DNA from: Pseudomonadota bacterium
Lineage (GTDB): Bacteria; Pseudomonadota; Alphaproteobacteria; Rhizobiales; Beijerinckiaceae
Reading direction: 5' to 3'
NCBI GenBank assembly: GCA_023426505.1
Contig: JAFAAP010000009.1
Coordinates: forward strand, 1 to 15,195
DNA: 15,195 nucleotides
The notes below the pieces were generated by a model. The model did no database searches, had not been told where the DNA came from, and was given only the letters and a program-made list of their open reading frames with translations. Position numbers and translations under genes: made by a program. The stretch's first letter is position 1. Each line of letters begins with the position of its first letter. Shown in pieces: positions 1 to 7,503 of this stretch.

Positions 1-819
1 GCCGAAGCAGGAGCGGGCCCCATGCGCGATCGCCTTCTCGAAATCCGCGTCGTCCAGGATGATGTTGGGCGACTTGCCGCCGAGTTCCTGGTGGACGCGC
101 TTGACCGTATCGGCGGCCGCCTTGGCGACCAGGATGCCGGCGCGGGTCGAACCGGTGAACGACACCATGTCGATGTCCGGATGGCGGGAGATGGCTTCAC
201 CGACCGTCGGGCCGTCGCCATTGACGAGATTGTACACGCCCGCAGGCACGCCGGCCTCGTGCATGATCTCGGTGAAGATGAGGGCGGAGATCGGCGAAAT
301 CTCGCTGGGCTTCAGCACCATGGTGCAGCCGGCGGCGAGTGCCGGGCCGACCTTGCAGGCGATCTGATTCAGGGGCCAGTTCCACGGGGTGATGAGGCCG
401 ACGACGCCGATCGGCTCGCGCACCACGAGGGTGTTGTTGATCGTTTCCTCGAACTCGTAGGTCTTGAGCACCTCCACCACGCGCGTGAGATGACCAAGAC
501 CCGCGGCGGCCTGGGCCTGCTTGGCCAAGGTCATGGGGGCGCCCATTTCCTGCGAGATCGCCTCCGCGAGGTCGTCGTGGCGCTTGCGGTAGACCTCGAT
601 CACGGCGTTGAGAAGATCGAGGCGTTCCTGGCGGGTCGCGCGGGAATAGGACGGGAAGGCGCGCTTGGCGGCGGCCACTGCGTTGTCCACATCGGTTTTG
701 GTGCCCAGCGCGATGCGGGCAAAGGGCTCCTCTGTGGCCGGGTTGATGACGTCGAGGGCTTGGCGGCCTTCGGGCTTCACCCACTTGCCGTCGATATAAA
801 ATGACAGATGCTCGTTCAT
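1..819 (-). CDS. NAD(P)-dependent aldehyde dehydrogenase, N-terminal part (runs off the left edge)
   Basis: This is the first 273 residues of an aldehyde dehydrogenase, which oxidises an aldehyde to a carboxylic acid with NAD(P)+ in the cytoplasm. Visible family motifs are the opening strand YIDGKW (8-13), the cofactor/oxyanion motif TPWNWP (144-149, Asn147), LKPSE (169-173, cofactor-binding Lys170), the Rossmann motif FTGSTRAG (221-228) and the general base Glu245 in ELGGKSPN. The catalytic Cys falls just beyond the window edge, so roughly 200 of the usual 475 or so residues are missing. The ATG at 817-819 has a GGAGGA ribosome site about 10 bases upstream. The gene is divergent from the kinase/phospho-lyase/deacetylase unit across 182 bp. 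Its substrate cannot be read from sequence; oxidation of the aldehyde released by the neighbouring phospho-lyase is a reasonable inference. Family sure, substrate open. Confidence 0.93.
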   Translation of the reverse strand, partial: MNEHLSFYIDGKWVKPEGRQALDVINPATEEPFARIALGTKTDVDNAVAAAKRAFPSYSRATRQERLDLLNAVIEVYRKRHDDLAEAISQEMGAPMTLAKQAQAAAGLGHLTRVVEVLKTYEFEETINNTLVVREPIGVVGLITPWNWPLNQIACKVGPALAAGCTMVLKPSEISPISALIFTEIMHEAGVPAGVYNLVNGDGPTVGEAISRHPDIDMVSFTGSTRAGILVAKAAADTVKRVHQELGGKSPNIILDDADFEKAIAHGARSCFG

Positions 820-1001
820 GATCTGGCGTGATCCTCCGGGCGCGCCGCACCAGCGCGCTTACCGTTTCTGGTTAGCTCATCCCGCGAAGTTGCGGAACCC
901 GCAGGACTGGAAGATAGAGGCGACGCCCCATTTCGGCGATAATCGAGGCGGCCAAGGGGCGGACAGCGCAGGATCGATAGGCTAGGGTGGAGTGAACAAC
1001 G
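820..1001. promoter_or_regulatory. Divergent intergenic region between the aldehyde dehydrogenase and the kinase operon
   Basis: These 182 bases must hold promoters for both the leftward dehydrogenase and the rightward kinase operon, unless the units are read from further away. The ribosome sites are clear at each end: GGAGGA on the minus strand (about 830-835) and GGTGGAG on the plus strand (986-992). A small inverted repeat, TGCGG-AAC-CCGCA (891-903), lies near the middle and could be an operator half. I do not see a convincing -35/-10 pair, and no regulator gene is next to the region inside the window. Confidence 0.4.
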
Positions 1002-2069
1002 ATGCTCCTCGGGCCGATGATACCGCAACAAGATATCGATTCTCTGCTCGCCACCGCCGTGCCGGACTTCTCTACGAAGGAGGCCGAGCGGCTCGCCGCC
1101 GATCTCTACGGCCTCGATGCAGTCGCGAGCGAGCTCAAGGGTGAACGGGACCGGAATTTTTACCTCCGCACACGGGATGGCGGACATTACGTCCTGAAGG
1201 TGAGCAACCCGGCCGAAGGTGCGCAGGTCACCCATTTTCAGACCCAGGCACTGCTGCATGTCGAGAATCGTGACGGAACGCTTCCGGTGCCGCGCGTGAT
1301 CAGGACCCGCGAGGGCAGGGCGGAGGCGCTGCTGTCACGATCCGGCGAGGAGCCGCGCATCGTGCGCATCCTCACCTACCTTCAGGGAGAGCCGCTTCAC
1401 CGCGCACCACACAGTCCTGCACAGCGGCGCAATCTCGGCGCATGCCTGGCACGGCTGGATCGCGCCCTCCAAGGCTTCACGCATCCGGGCTCCGGCCACG
1501 AGCTGATGTGGGACCTTCAGCACGCCGGCCGCGTGCGCGGCCTGCTCGTGCATATCGCCGACGACGCGCGGCGTGCGCTGGCGACCCGCTTCCTCGATGC
1601 CTTCGAACAGCACGCCCTGCCGCAGATGCCGATCCTTCGCGCGCAGATCATCCACAACGACCTGAACCCGCACAACGTGCTGGTCTTTCCCAATGCGCCG
1701 GACGAGATCGCCGGCATCATCGATTTCGGCGATGCGGTCCAGGCGCCGCTCGTCAACGACCTCGCGGTCGCGGCGGCCTACCAGATGACCAAGGCCGGAC
1801 ATCCTCTTGAAGGGCCAGGCCACATGGTCGCCGGTTTTCATGCCGTGCTCCCGCTGGAGCCCGAGGAGATCGCCGTTTTGTTCGACCTGATCGCCACGCG
1901 CATGGTGCTGACGGTGGCGATCAGCAACTGGCGCGCCGCGCGATATCCCGAAAACCGGGATTACATCCTGCGCAATGCCCCCAAGGCCTGGGCCGGTCTC
2001 GAGCGTCTCGCGCAGCTCTCGCGGGAGGAAGCCCAAACCTATCTGCGCCAAGCCTGCCAAGGAGCGTGA
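1002..2069 (+). CDS. APH-fold small-molecule kinase, hydroxylysine-kinase-like
   Basis: A 355-residue phosphotransferase of the aminoglycoside phosphotransferase/choline kinase fold. The nucleotide-loop segment GERDRNF (47-53) precedes the ATP-binding Lys66 in YVLKVSNP. The catalytic loop IIHNDLNPHNVL (216-227) gives base Asp220 and metal-binding Asn225, and the DFG-like motif IIDFGDA (239-245) gives Asp241. The GERDRNF motif and the class III PLP partner directly downstream resemble hydroxylysine kinase and the bacterial kinase-aminotransferase fusions related to it, rather than antibiotic-resistance kinases. It would phosphorylate a hydroxyl group of an amino alcohol (5-hydroxylysine, ethanolamine or similar) with ATP or GTP in the cytoplasm. 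GGAG at 989-992 supports the ATG at 1002; an in-frame ATG at 1017 lacks a ribosome site. Its last bases carry the ribosome site of the next gene. Fold is sure; substrate is inferred. Confidence 0.88.
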   Translation: MLLGPMIPQQDIDSLLATAVPDFSTKEAERLAADLYGLDAVASELKGERDRNFYLRTRDGGHYVLKVSNPAEGAQVTHFQTQALLHVENRDGTLPVPRVIRTREGRAEALLSRSGEEPRIVRILTYLQGEPLHRAPHSPAQRRNLGACLARLDRALQGFTHPGSGHELMWDLQHAGRVRGLLVHIADDARRALATRFLDAFEQHALPQMPILRAQIIHNDLNPHNVLVFPNAPDEIAGIIDFGDAVQAPLVNDLAVAAAYQMTKAGHPLEGPGHMVAGFHAVLPLEPEEIAVLFDLIATRMVLTVAISNWRAARYPENRDYILRNAPKAWAGLERLAQLSREEAQTYLRQACQGA

Positions 2070-2074
2070 CGACC

Positions 2075-3415
2075 ATGTCCATGATCAACGCCTACAGCGC
2101 GGCCAGCGAAGCGGATGTCGCTCAACGCGAGAGGGACATGATCGCGAGGCGCCAGCGTCTGCTCGGACCCGCTTATCGTCTGTTCTATGCTAACCCGGTG
2201 CATCTGGTGCGGGGGGAGGGGGTCTGGCTCTACGACCCGGAGGGGCAAGCCTATCTCGACATGTACAACAACGTCGCGTCGGTCGGGCATTGCCATCCGC
2301 ATGTGACGGCGGCCCTGTCCCGGCAGGCCGAGATCCTCAACACCCACACGCGCTATCTGCACGACACGGTCCTTGATTATGCCGAGAGGCTCCTCGGACA
2401 TTTCCCGTTGGAGCTTTCGCACGTGATGTTCACCTGCACCGGCAGCGAGGCGAACGATCTCGCTCTCCGGGTCGCGAAGGCTCATACGGGCGGGACGGGC
2501 GTGATCGTCACGCAGCTCGCCTATCACGGCACCACGACCGTCACGGCGGAGCTGTCGCCCTCGTTGGGACGGGGGATGCAGCTCGGCGCGCATGCCCGCA
2601 CAGTACCGGCGCCCGATGGATATCGGGGCGACGTCCCGGACGTGGGCGAGGTCTTCGCCGCCCATGTGCGTGAGGCGATCGGCGATATGGCAGCGAGCGG
2701 GATCAGGCCCGCGGCGCTTCTCGTCGACACGATCTTTTCGAGCGACGGCGTCTATGCCGATCCGGCGGGTTTCCTCGCTCCTGCCGTCGCGGCCGTCCGC
2801 GAGGCCGGCGGCCTCTTCATTGCCGACGAGGTGCAGCCTGGCTTCGGCCGCACTGGCGAGGCCATGTGGGGCTTCGCCCGGCACGGCCTCGTGCCGGACA
2901 TCGTCACCCTCGGCAAGCCGATGGGCAACGGCCATCCCGTCGCCGGCATGGTGGCGCGGCCCGAGGTGCTGGCCGAGTTCGGGCAGCGCACGCGCTACTT
3001 CAACACCTTCGGAGGCAACCCGGTCTCGGCCGCCGTCGGCATGGCGGTGCTGGAGGTGATCGAAGGCGAAGGGCTCGTGGATAATGCGCGACGCGTCGGC
3101 GACCACCTTCGCGCTGGCCTGCGTGCCTTGGCGCAGCGCCATTCGATCATCGGGGATGTCCGGGGCGCTGGCCTCTTCACCGGCGTCGAGCTCGTGCGGG
3201 ATCCACTCACGAAGGAGCCCGCGACGGACGAGACGGCGCGCCTCGTGAACGATCTACGCGAACGGCGGATCCTCATCAGCGCGACGGGGCCCGGCGCCAA
3301 CATTCTCAAGATTCGCCCGCCGCTCGTGTTTTCGCGGGAGAATGCCGACCTGTTCCTGTCCGCCATGGACGACCTGCTCACCCGCGCAGCTTCCGCGCGA
3401 TCCGTTCATCAATGA
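2075..3415 (+). CDS. Class III PLP enzyme, ethanolamine-phosphate/phosphohydroxylysine phospho-lyase-like
   Basis: A 446-residue PLP enzyme of the class III aminotransferase fold. It shows the cofactor phosphate motif TGSEAND (122-128), the pyridine-nitrogen Asp251 in IADEVQPGFGRTG, and the PLP lysine Lys281 in TLGKPMGNGHPV, followed by FNTFGGNPV. GKPMGNGHPV with FGGNPV is, from my knowledge of the family, typical of the AGXT2L1/AGXT2L2 phospho-lyases. These do not transaminate; they split O-phosphoethanolamine or 5-phosphohydroxylysine into an aldehyde, ammonia and phosphate. The partner kinase fits this reading. A GTG at 2066 overlaps the kinase stop, but GGAG (2061-2064) sits 10 bases before the ATG at 2075, so I chose that start. 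Translational coupling with the kinase is likely. An ordinary aminotransferase role (for example omega-amino acid:pyruvate) cannot be excluded without testing. Confidence 0.85.
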   Translation: MSMINAYSAASEADVAQRERDMIARRQRLLGPAYRLFYANPVHLVRGEGVWLYDPEGQAYLDMYNNVASVGHCHPHVTAALSRQAEILNTHTRYLHDTVLDYAERLLGHFPLELSHVMFTCTGSEANDLALRVAKAHTGGTGVIVTQLAYHGTTTVTAELSPSLGRGMQLGAHARTVPAPDGYRGDVPDVGEVFAAHVREAIGDMAASGIRPAALLVDTIFSSDGVYADPAGFLAPAVAAVREAGGLFIADEVQPGFGRTGEAMWGFARHGLVPDIVTLGKPMGNGHPVAGMVARPEVLAEFGQRTRYFNTFGGNPVSAAVGMAVLEVIEGEGLVDNARRVGDHLRAGLRALAQRHSIIGDVRGAGLFTGVELVRDPLTKEPATDETARLVNDLRERRILISATGPGANILKIRPPLVFSRENADLFLSAMDDLLTRAASARSVHQ

Positions 3416-3451
3416 CGTCCTTTTGATACCACTGACCGGGAGCCATCTCCG

Positions 3452-4498
3452 ATGCGCGCATTCTTCCATGCCGACCAGCATCTGCACGATCCGCAGCAAT
3501 TCATGCGAGTCGGCAGGATCGTCGATCCGCAGGACCGTCCGGCGCGCGTGGACGCTCTGCTCGCGGCACTGTCCTCGCGCGGCCTGACGCCCGAGAGGCC
3601 AGCCGATTACGGTTTGGCGCCAGCGCTGACCGTTCACACGCAGCCTTACCTCGACTTTCTCTCCGGTGCCTATGAGCGCTGGCAGAAGATCCCCGGCGCC
3701 GGGATCGAGGTTCTGCCCAATGTCTCGCCTTACTGGAGCGGTCGTCCCGATTGGGATCACCGGCCCCCTTGCCCGTCGCAATCGGTCGTCGCGCAGGCCG
3801 GCTACTATCTCGGCGGCCTCTCGGTTCCGCTCGGGCCGCAGACATGGCTCTCGTCCCTGAAGTCCACCCACGCCGCCATAGCGGCCGCAGAGGCGATCCT
3901 GGATGGGGCGGGGGCAGCCTATGCGCTGTGCCGTCCTTCCGGCCATCATGCCCGCGCCGATCAGGCGAATGGCTTCTGCTATCTCAACAACACCGCCATC
4001 GCGGCGCAGCACCTGCGCACGCGCTTCACCCGTGTGGCCGTGCTCGACGTGGATGCTCACCATGGCGACGGGACCCAGGAGATCTTCTATCTCCGCTCCG
4101 ACGTTCTCACCGTCTCGGTGCATGTGGATCCGAACGAATACTACCCGTTCTTCACCGGATATGCGCATGAGCGCGGAAACCGGGAGGGGGAGGGATGCAA
4201 CCTCAACATCCCGCTCGCGCCGAAATCGCAGGATCCGGTTATGTTCGCAGCCGTGGAGCGCGGGCTGCGGGAAGTACAGTCCTTCGGCGCGGAGGTCCTG
4301 GTCGTGGCGCTGGGCTATGACAGCCACCGCGAGGACCCCATCGGTCTTCTGGACGTGACGACCCCCGCCTTCCGCGAGATCGGCAGGCTCGTCCGCTCCG
4401 CGGGATTGCCCACGCTGGTCGTGCAGGAGGGCGGCTACCAGGTCTCCGTCATCGGAGACTGCCTGAGCGCGTTCCTCGACGGGATGCTCGAAGGATGA
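3452..4498 (+). CDS. Zinc-dependent deacetylase, histone deacetylase/acetylpolyamine amidohydrolase family
   Basis: A 348-residue enzyme of the arginase/deacetylase fold that would hydrolyse an N-acetyl amide to a free amine and acetate in the cytoplasm. All catalytic features are visible: the His pair in RPSGHHA (His165, His166), NGFCYLNN (173-180), the zinc motif DVDAHHGDG (199-207; ligands Asp201 and His203), the third ligand Asp290 in ALGYDSHREDP, and the transition-state Tyr329 in QEGGY. The N-terminal segment with FHADQHLHDP and the loop containing WSGRPDWDHRP are closer to acetylpolyamine amidohydrolases than to eukaryotic histone deacetylases, which argues for a small acetylated amine as substrate. 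GGGAG at 3438-3442 supports the ATG at 3452. Only 36 bases separate it from the phospho-lyase gene, so the three genes form one transcription unit. No signal peptide is seen. Family sure; substrate unknown. Confidence 0.9.
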   Translation: MRAFFHADQHLHDPQQFMRVGRIVDPQDRPARVDALLAALSSRGLTPERPADYGLAPALTVHTQPYLDFLSGAYERWQKIPGAGIEVLPNVSPYWSGRPDWDHRPPCPSQSVVAQAGYYLGGLSVPLGPQTWLSSLKSTHAAIAAAEAILDGAGAAYALCRPSGHHARADQANGFCYLNNTAIAAQHLRTRFTRVAVLDVDAHHGDGTQEIFYLRSDVLTVSVHVDPNEYYPFFTGYAHERGNREGEGCNLNIPLAPKSQDPVMFAAVERGLREVQSFGAEVLVVALGYDSHREDPIGLLDVTTPAFREIGRLVRSAGLPTLVVQEGGYQVSVIGDCLSAFLDGMLEG

Positions 4499-4511
4499 TC
4501 CATTTTGCTAT

Positions 4512-4535
4512 GAAAGGCGCTGCAACGCGCCTTTC
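4512..4535 (+). terminator. Hairpin after the deacetylase gene
   Basis: A perfect 9-bp stem (GAAAGGCGC, loop TGCAAC, GCGCCTTTC) starts 14 bases after the deacetylase stop. It has no run of T after it, so it is either a weak intrinsic terminator or an mRNA-stabilising hairpin. It marks the probable end of the kinase/lyase/deacetylase operon and separates it from the collagen-like gene. Confidence 0.55.
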
Positions 4536-4643
4536 GGACATCGCCGGATCCTTCGTGGTAGCTCCGGCCTTCTAGCCTTCTGAGTTAATTGACGCCCTCG
4601 CACGGGGGAGAGACGCTGATGCGGAGCTTGTGCGAGAGGCAGG

Positions 4644-5786
4644 ATGATGAAGCGCCTTCTGGTGGGATCCATGGTCGCGTTGGGGTTCACGCCCGCCTAC
4701 GCCGACATCATCGTCGACCAGGCCATGATCACGGGCGGCGAGCTGCGCGTCATCGGTCGCCTGAGCCGCCCGCGACAGACCACGATCACTCTCGATCAGA
4801 CTCATCAGGTACGCAGCGATGCCAATGGCCGCTTCGCCTTCCGGCTCGCCTATCACCCCGACGACTGCATCGTCGCGCTTCAGGCGGATGACGAGCAGCG
4901 CGAGGCGGTGATCGGCTTCTGCGGCCAACGTGGCCCGGAGGCGCGCAGCGACACGGCCGCCGTGCAGCCGGCACCCGTCGAAGGGCAAGCCGGGCCGGCG
5001 GGTCCTCCCGGGCCGAAAGGCGATCCGGGTCCCCAGGGGCCTGGTGGCCCACCCGGTCCTGCAGGGCCGACCGGCCCGGAGGGGCCGCAGGGACAGGCCG
5101 GACCGCCTGGCCCGCAAGGGCCCGAGGGCTCTCCTGGACCGCAGGGTGTCGCCGGCCGCGACGGTGCGCCGGGGCCTCAAGGACCTGCCGGTCCGCCCGG
5201 ACCTCCTGGACCGCCTGGGCCTGTCGGCGAAGCCGGCCAAGCAATTGCCGGTGGGCAGCCGGGGCCCGCTGGCCCACCCGGCCCGAAGGGGGATATGGGT
5301 CCAGAAGGACCAGCGGGACCGCCAGGTCCGCAGGGGCCGCAAGGAATTGCCGGACATCAGGGTCCTCAGGGGCCGCAAGGCGCGCCGGGGCCGCGCGGCG
5401 AGGCTGGGCCCGCCGGGCCGCCGGGGCCAGCCGGACCGGCGGGAGCTGATGGTCAGGCCGGTGTGGCCGGGTCGATGGGACCACCTGGTCCACAAGGACC
5501 GCCCGGGCCCGTCGGCGAGGCAGGCCCAGCTGGTCCGCCCGGACCACCGGGTGCGGCGGGGCCGGAAGGGCGGCCCGGACCCGCCGGGACAATTCTGAGG
5601 GTGCTGGTCCAGCGCTGCGAGGCGCAAGGACGATGCGTCGCCCGCTGTGAGGACGACGAGTATCCGGTGAACGGCACGTGCGCCCGCGGCGACCGGCTCG
5701 ATATGGACGAGGTCGGTATCTACTGCTTCTCGACCAGCGACAACGCGAGCGGCATGTTCGCCCGCGCGATCTGTGCGAAGAAATAG
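4644..5786 (+). CDS. Secreted collagen-like (Gly-X-Y repeat) protein
   Basis: A 380-residue protein in three parts. Residues 1-20 form a Sec signal peptide (MMKRLL, hydrophobic core, likely cleavage after AYA). Residues 21-113 form a small, probably beta-rich domain with an ITGGELRVIGR...DANGRFAFRL pattern and two Cys. Residues 114-317 are a collagen domain of 68 triplets rich in GPP, GPA, GPQ and GPE; the only break is one IAG triplet that keeps the register. Residues 318-380 form a C-terminal domain with six Cys (325, 331, 335, 346, 361, 377). It should fold as a trimeric rod outside the cytoplasmic membrane; the Cys-rich end could trimerise or stabilise it. There is no lipobox, LPXTG or transmembrane anchor, so periplasmic, surface or secreted location is open. 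GAGAGG (4634-4639) would serve either the ATG at 4644 or that at 4647, the latter with better spacing. The biological role is unknown. Confidence 0.88.
   Translation: MMKRLLVGSMVALGFTPAYADIIVDQAMITGGELRVIGRLSRPRQTTITLDQTHQVRSDANGRFAFRLAYHPDDCIVALQADDEQREAVIGFCGQRGPEARSDTAAVQPAPVEGQAGPAGPPGPKGDPGPQGPGGPPGPAGPTGPEGPQGQAGPPGPQGPEGSPGPQGVAGRDGAPGPQGPAGPPGPPGPPGPVGEAGQAIAGGQPGPAGPPGPKGDMGPEGPAGPPGPQGPQGIAGHQGPQGPQGAPGPRGEAGPAGPPGPAGPAGADGQAGVAGSMGPPGPQGPPGPVGEAGPAGPPGPPGAAGPEGRPGPAGTILRVLVQRCEAQGRCVARCEDDEYPVNGTCARGDRLDMDEVGIYCFSTSDNASGMFARAICAKK
4983..5594 (+). repeat. Collagen-encoding Gly-X-Y repeat tract
   Basis: About 612 bases of 9-base-like periodic sequence (GGN-CCN-NNN) encode 67 Gly-X-Y triplets plus one IAG triplet at about 5235. 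Codon choice varies from triplet to triplet, so the DNA is only imperfectly repeated. Such tracts can change length by slippage or recombination. Confidence 0.9.
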
Positions 5787-5848
5787 CGGGATCGACGGTC
5801 CTGCGACGGCCCTGGGGCTGGGTTATGCGTGACAGAGGCCGAGCAGCA

Positions 5849-5877
5849 AAACGAGCCGGGGTGAGCCCGGCTCGTTT
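5849..5877. terminator. Bidirectional intrinsic terminator between the collagen-like gene and catalase
   Basis: A perfect 12-bp stem, AAACGAGCCGGG and CCCGGCTCGTTT, encloses the loop GTGAG. On the plus strand it runs into TTTCGTTTC and on the minus strand into TTTTGC, so it can stop transcription arriving from either convergent gene. It lies 62 bases after the collagen-like stop and 24 bases from the catalase stop. Confidence 0.85.
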
Positions 5878-5901
5878 CGTTTCATGCTCGTGAGTCGGGG
5901 C

Positions 5902-7503
5902 CTACTCGGCCGCTTCGGTGCGCGGAGCAGGCTCCTCACGCTTACCGCTGGTATATGTGCTGCCAGGCCGGTTCTGGCCCGGTGCAGGCTTGCCTTCGAG
6001 CGGCGGCAGAGCAAGCGCCTTCTTCAGGTCGATGCCTGCGCCTTCCGCAACACGGCGACCGTAATCCTCATCGCAGTGCCAGAAGTGCCAGACCATGCGG
6101 AGCGCGATATGCTCCGGGCAGTCCTTCATGTCGGCCACGAGGTTGTTGATCAGGTCGTCGCGCTCCCAATCTTCGAAGGTGCGGTATCGGTCGCCGGCCT
6201 GCTTGTAGTCGTCGGCCGTGCGGGTGGTCTGGTAGCGGCCAAGATGACCCTCGACCCACTGGTGGTACTGCTCCGCGGGCTTCGGCGCCTCGACCAGACC
6301 GCCCATCGAGCTCGGCTCGTAGTTCACGTGCTTGCTCTGGTCCTTGGCGCGGTCGACATAGTAGGCCATCTGTCCGTCGCGCTGATTAGTGTATGCGCGA
6401 GCCTGCTCCTGCGGCGCATTGACGGGGAGCTGCAGGTAGTTCGGACCGACACGGTACCGCTGCGTGTCGGAGTAGGACAGGGTGCGGCCCTGCAGCATCT
6501 TGTCGTCCGAGAAGTCGATGCCGTCCACGAGCACGCCGGTGCCGAAGGCCGATTGCTCGGTCTCGGCGAAGAAATTGTCCGGGTTTCGGTCGAGCACCAA
6601 GCGTCCGACCGGTAGGAGCGGGAACTGGTCCTCCGGCCAGCGCTTCGTGTCGTCGAGCGGATCGAAGTCGAGTTCCGGATGATCGTCGTCCGTCATGATC
6701 TGCACGCACATCTCCCACTCGGGATAATCGCCGCGCTCGATCGCGTCGTAGAGGTCGCGGGTCGCATGACCGACGTCGCGACCCTGGATCTCGGCCGCCT
6801 GCTCGCTGGTGAGGTTCTTCACGCCGAGCTTCGGCTCGAAGGAGAATTTCACCAGCACCGCCTCGCCCTGATCGTTGACGAGCTTGTAGGTGTTCACGCT
6901 CGAGCCCTGCATGTGCCGGTAATCGGCCGGGATGCCCCAGGGGCTCTTCACCCAGGTCACCATGTGCAGCGATTCCGGGTGGTGCATCACGAAGTCGTAG
7001 AAGCGCCACGCCTCCTGCCGGTTCGAGACCGGGTCGGGCTTGAAGGCGTGGATCATGTCCGGGAACTTGATCGCGTCGCGGATGAAGAAGACCTTCAGGT
7101 TGTTGCCGACGAGATCCCAGTTGCCATCCACCGTCTTGAACTTGATGGCGAAGCCGCGTGGGTCGCGTGCAGTCTCGGGCGAGTCCTTCGAGCCGATCAC
7201 GGTGGAGAAGCGCAGGAAGACAGGCGTGCGTACACCGGTCTGCGTCAGCACCTTGGCGCGGGTGTACCTGGAGGCCGGCTCGTCGCCGATCTTGCCGTAC
7301 GCTTCGAAATAGCCGTGAGCGGCGGTTCCGCGCGCGTGCACCACGCGCTCCGGAATGCGCTCGCGGTCGAAATGGGTGATCTTCTCGATGAACTGGTAGT
7401 TCTCGAGCGTCGCCGGTCCACGCTCCCCGACGCTGCGAAGGCTCTGGTTGTCGGAGACCGAGTGGCCTTGTCGGGTGGTGAGAGTCGGGCGCTTGTCCGC
7501 CAT
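5902..7503 (-). CDS. Monofunctional heme catalase (short-subunit type)
   Basis: A 533-residue heme catalase, which breaks hydrogen peroxide into water and oxygen. The distal His56 lies in RVVHARGTAAHGYFE (53-67), the distal Asn in DLVGNNLKVFF (130-140), and the proximal heme ligand Tyr344 with Arg340 in RTLSYSDTQRYRVGPNY. The catalase immune-responsive region follows after residue 430. At about 530 residues without the flavodoxin-like C-terminal domain of large catalases, it is a short-subunit enzyme. No signal peptide is present, so it should be cytoplasmic. AGGGGA 7 bases before the ATG (7501-7503) supports the start. It stands alone, convergent with the collagen-like gene and divergent from a chemotaxis receptor; no oxyR-like gene is within the window. 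I leave the symbol blank because katA, katB and katE are used inconsistently for this type. Confidence 0.96.
   Translation of the reverse strand: MADKRPTLTTRQGHSVSDNQSLRSVGERGPATLENYQFIEKITHFDRERIPERVVHARGTAAHGYFEAYGKIGDEPASRYTRAKVLTQTGVRTPVFLRFSTVIGSKDSPETARDPRGFAIKFKTVDGNWDLVGNNLKVFFIRDAIKFPDMIHAFKPDPVSNRQEAWRFYDFVMHHPESLHMVTWVKSPWGIPADYRHMQGSSVNTYKLVNDQGEAVLVKFSFEPKLGVKNLTSEQAAEIQGRDVGHATRDLYDAIERGDYPEWEMCVQIMTDDDHPELDFDPLDDTKRWPEDQFPLLPVGRLVLDRNPDNFFAETEQSAFGTGVLVDGIDFSDDKMLQGRTLSYSDTQRYRVGPNYLQLPVNAPQEQARAYTNQRDGQMAYYVDRAKDQSKHVNYEPSSMGGLVEAPKPAEQYHQWVEGHLGRYQTTRTADDYKQAGDRYRTFEDWERDDLINNLVADMKDCPEHIALRMVWHFWHCDEDYGRRVAEGAGIDLKKALALPPLEGKPAPGQNRPGSTYTSGKREEPAPRTEAAE

Noticed and set aside
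22..804. Long open frame on the plus strand across the aldehyde dehydrogenase
   Set aside because: It is antisense to a gene with clear family motifs. High GC makes such mirror frames common, and its translation has no recognisable domain.
1002..2069. Reading the kinase as an aminoglycoside resistance gene
   Set aside because: It has the shared APH fold, but its partner phospho-lyase and the GERDRNF loop fit a metabolic amino-alcohol kinase far better.
4983..5594. Repetitive tract considered as a CRISPR array or tandem satellite
   Set aside because: The periodicity is three codons or fewer, with no constant-length repeats and unique spacers. It is protein-coding collagen sequence.
4572..5627. 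Minus-strand frames across the collagen tract with Gly/Pro/Arg-rich translations
   Set aside because: Periodic GC-rich repeat DNA opens several frames; only the plus frame has a signal peptide, regular Gly-X-Y triplets and a Cys-rich end.
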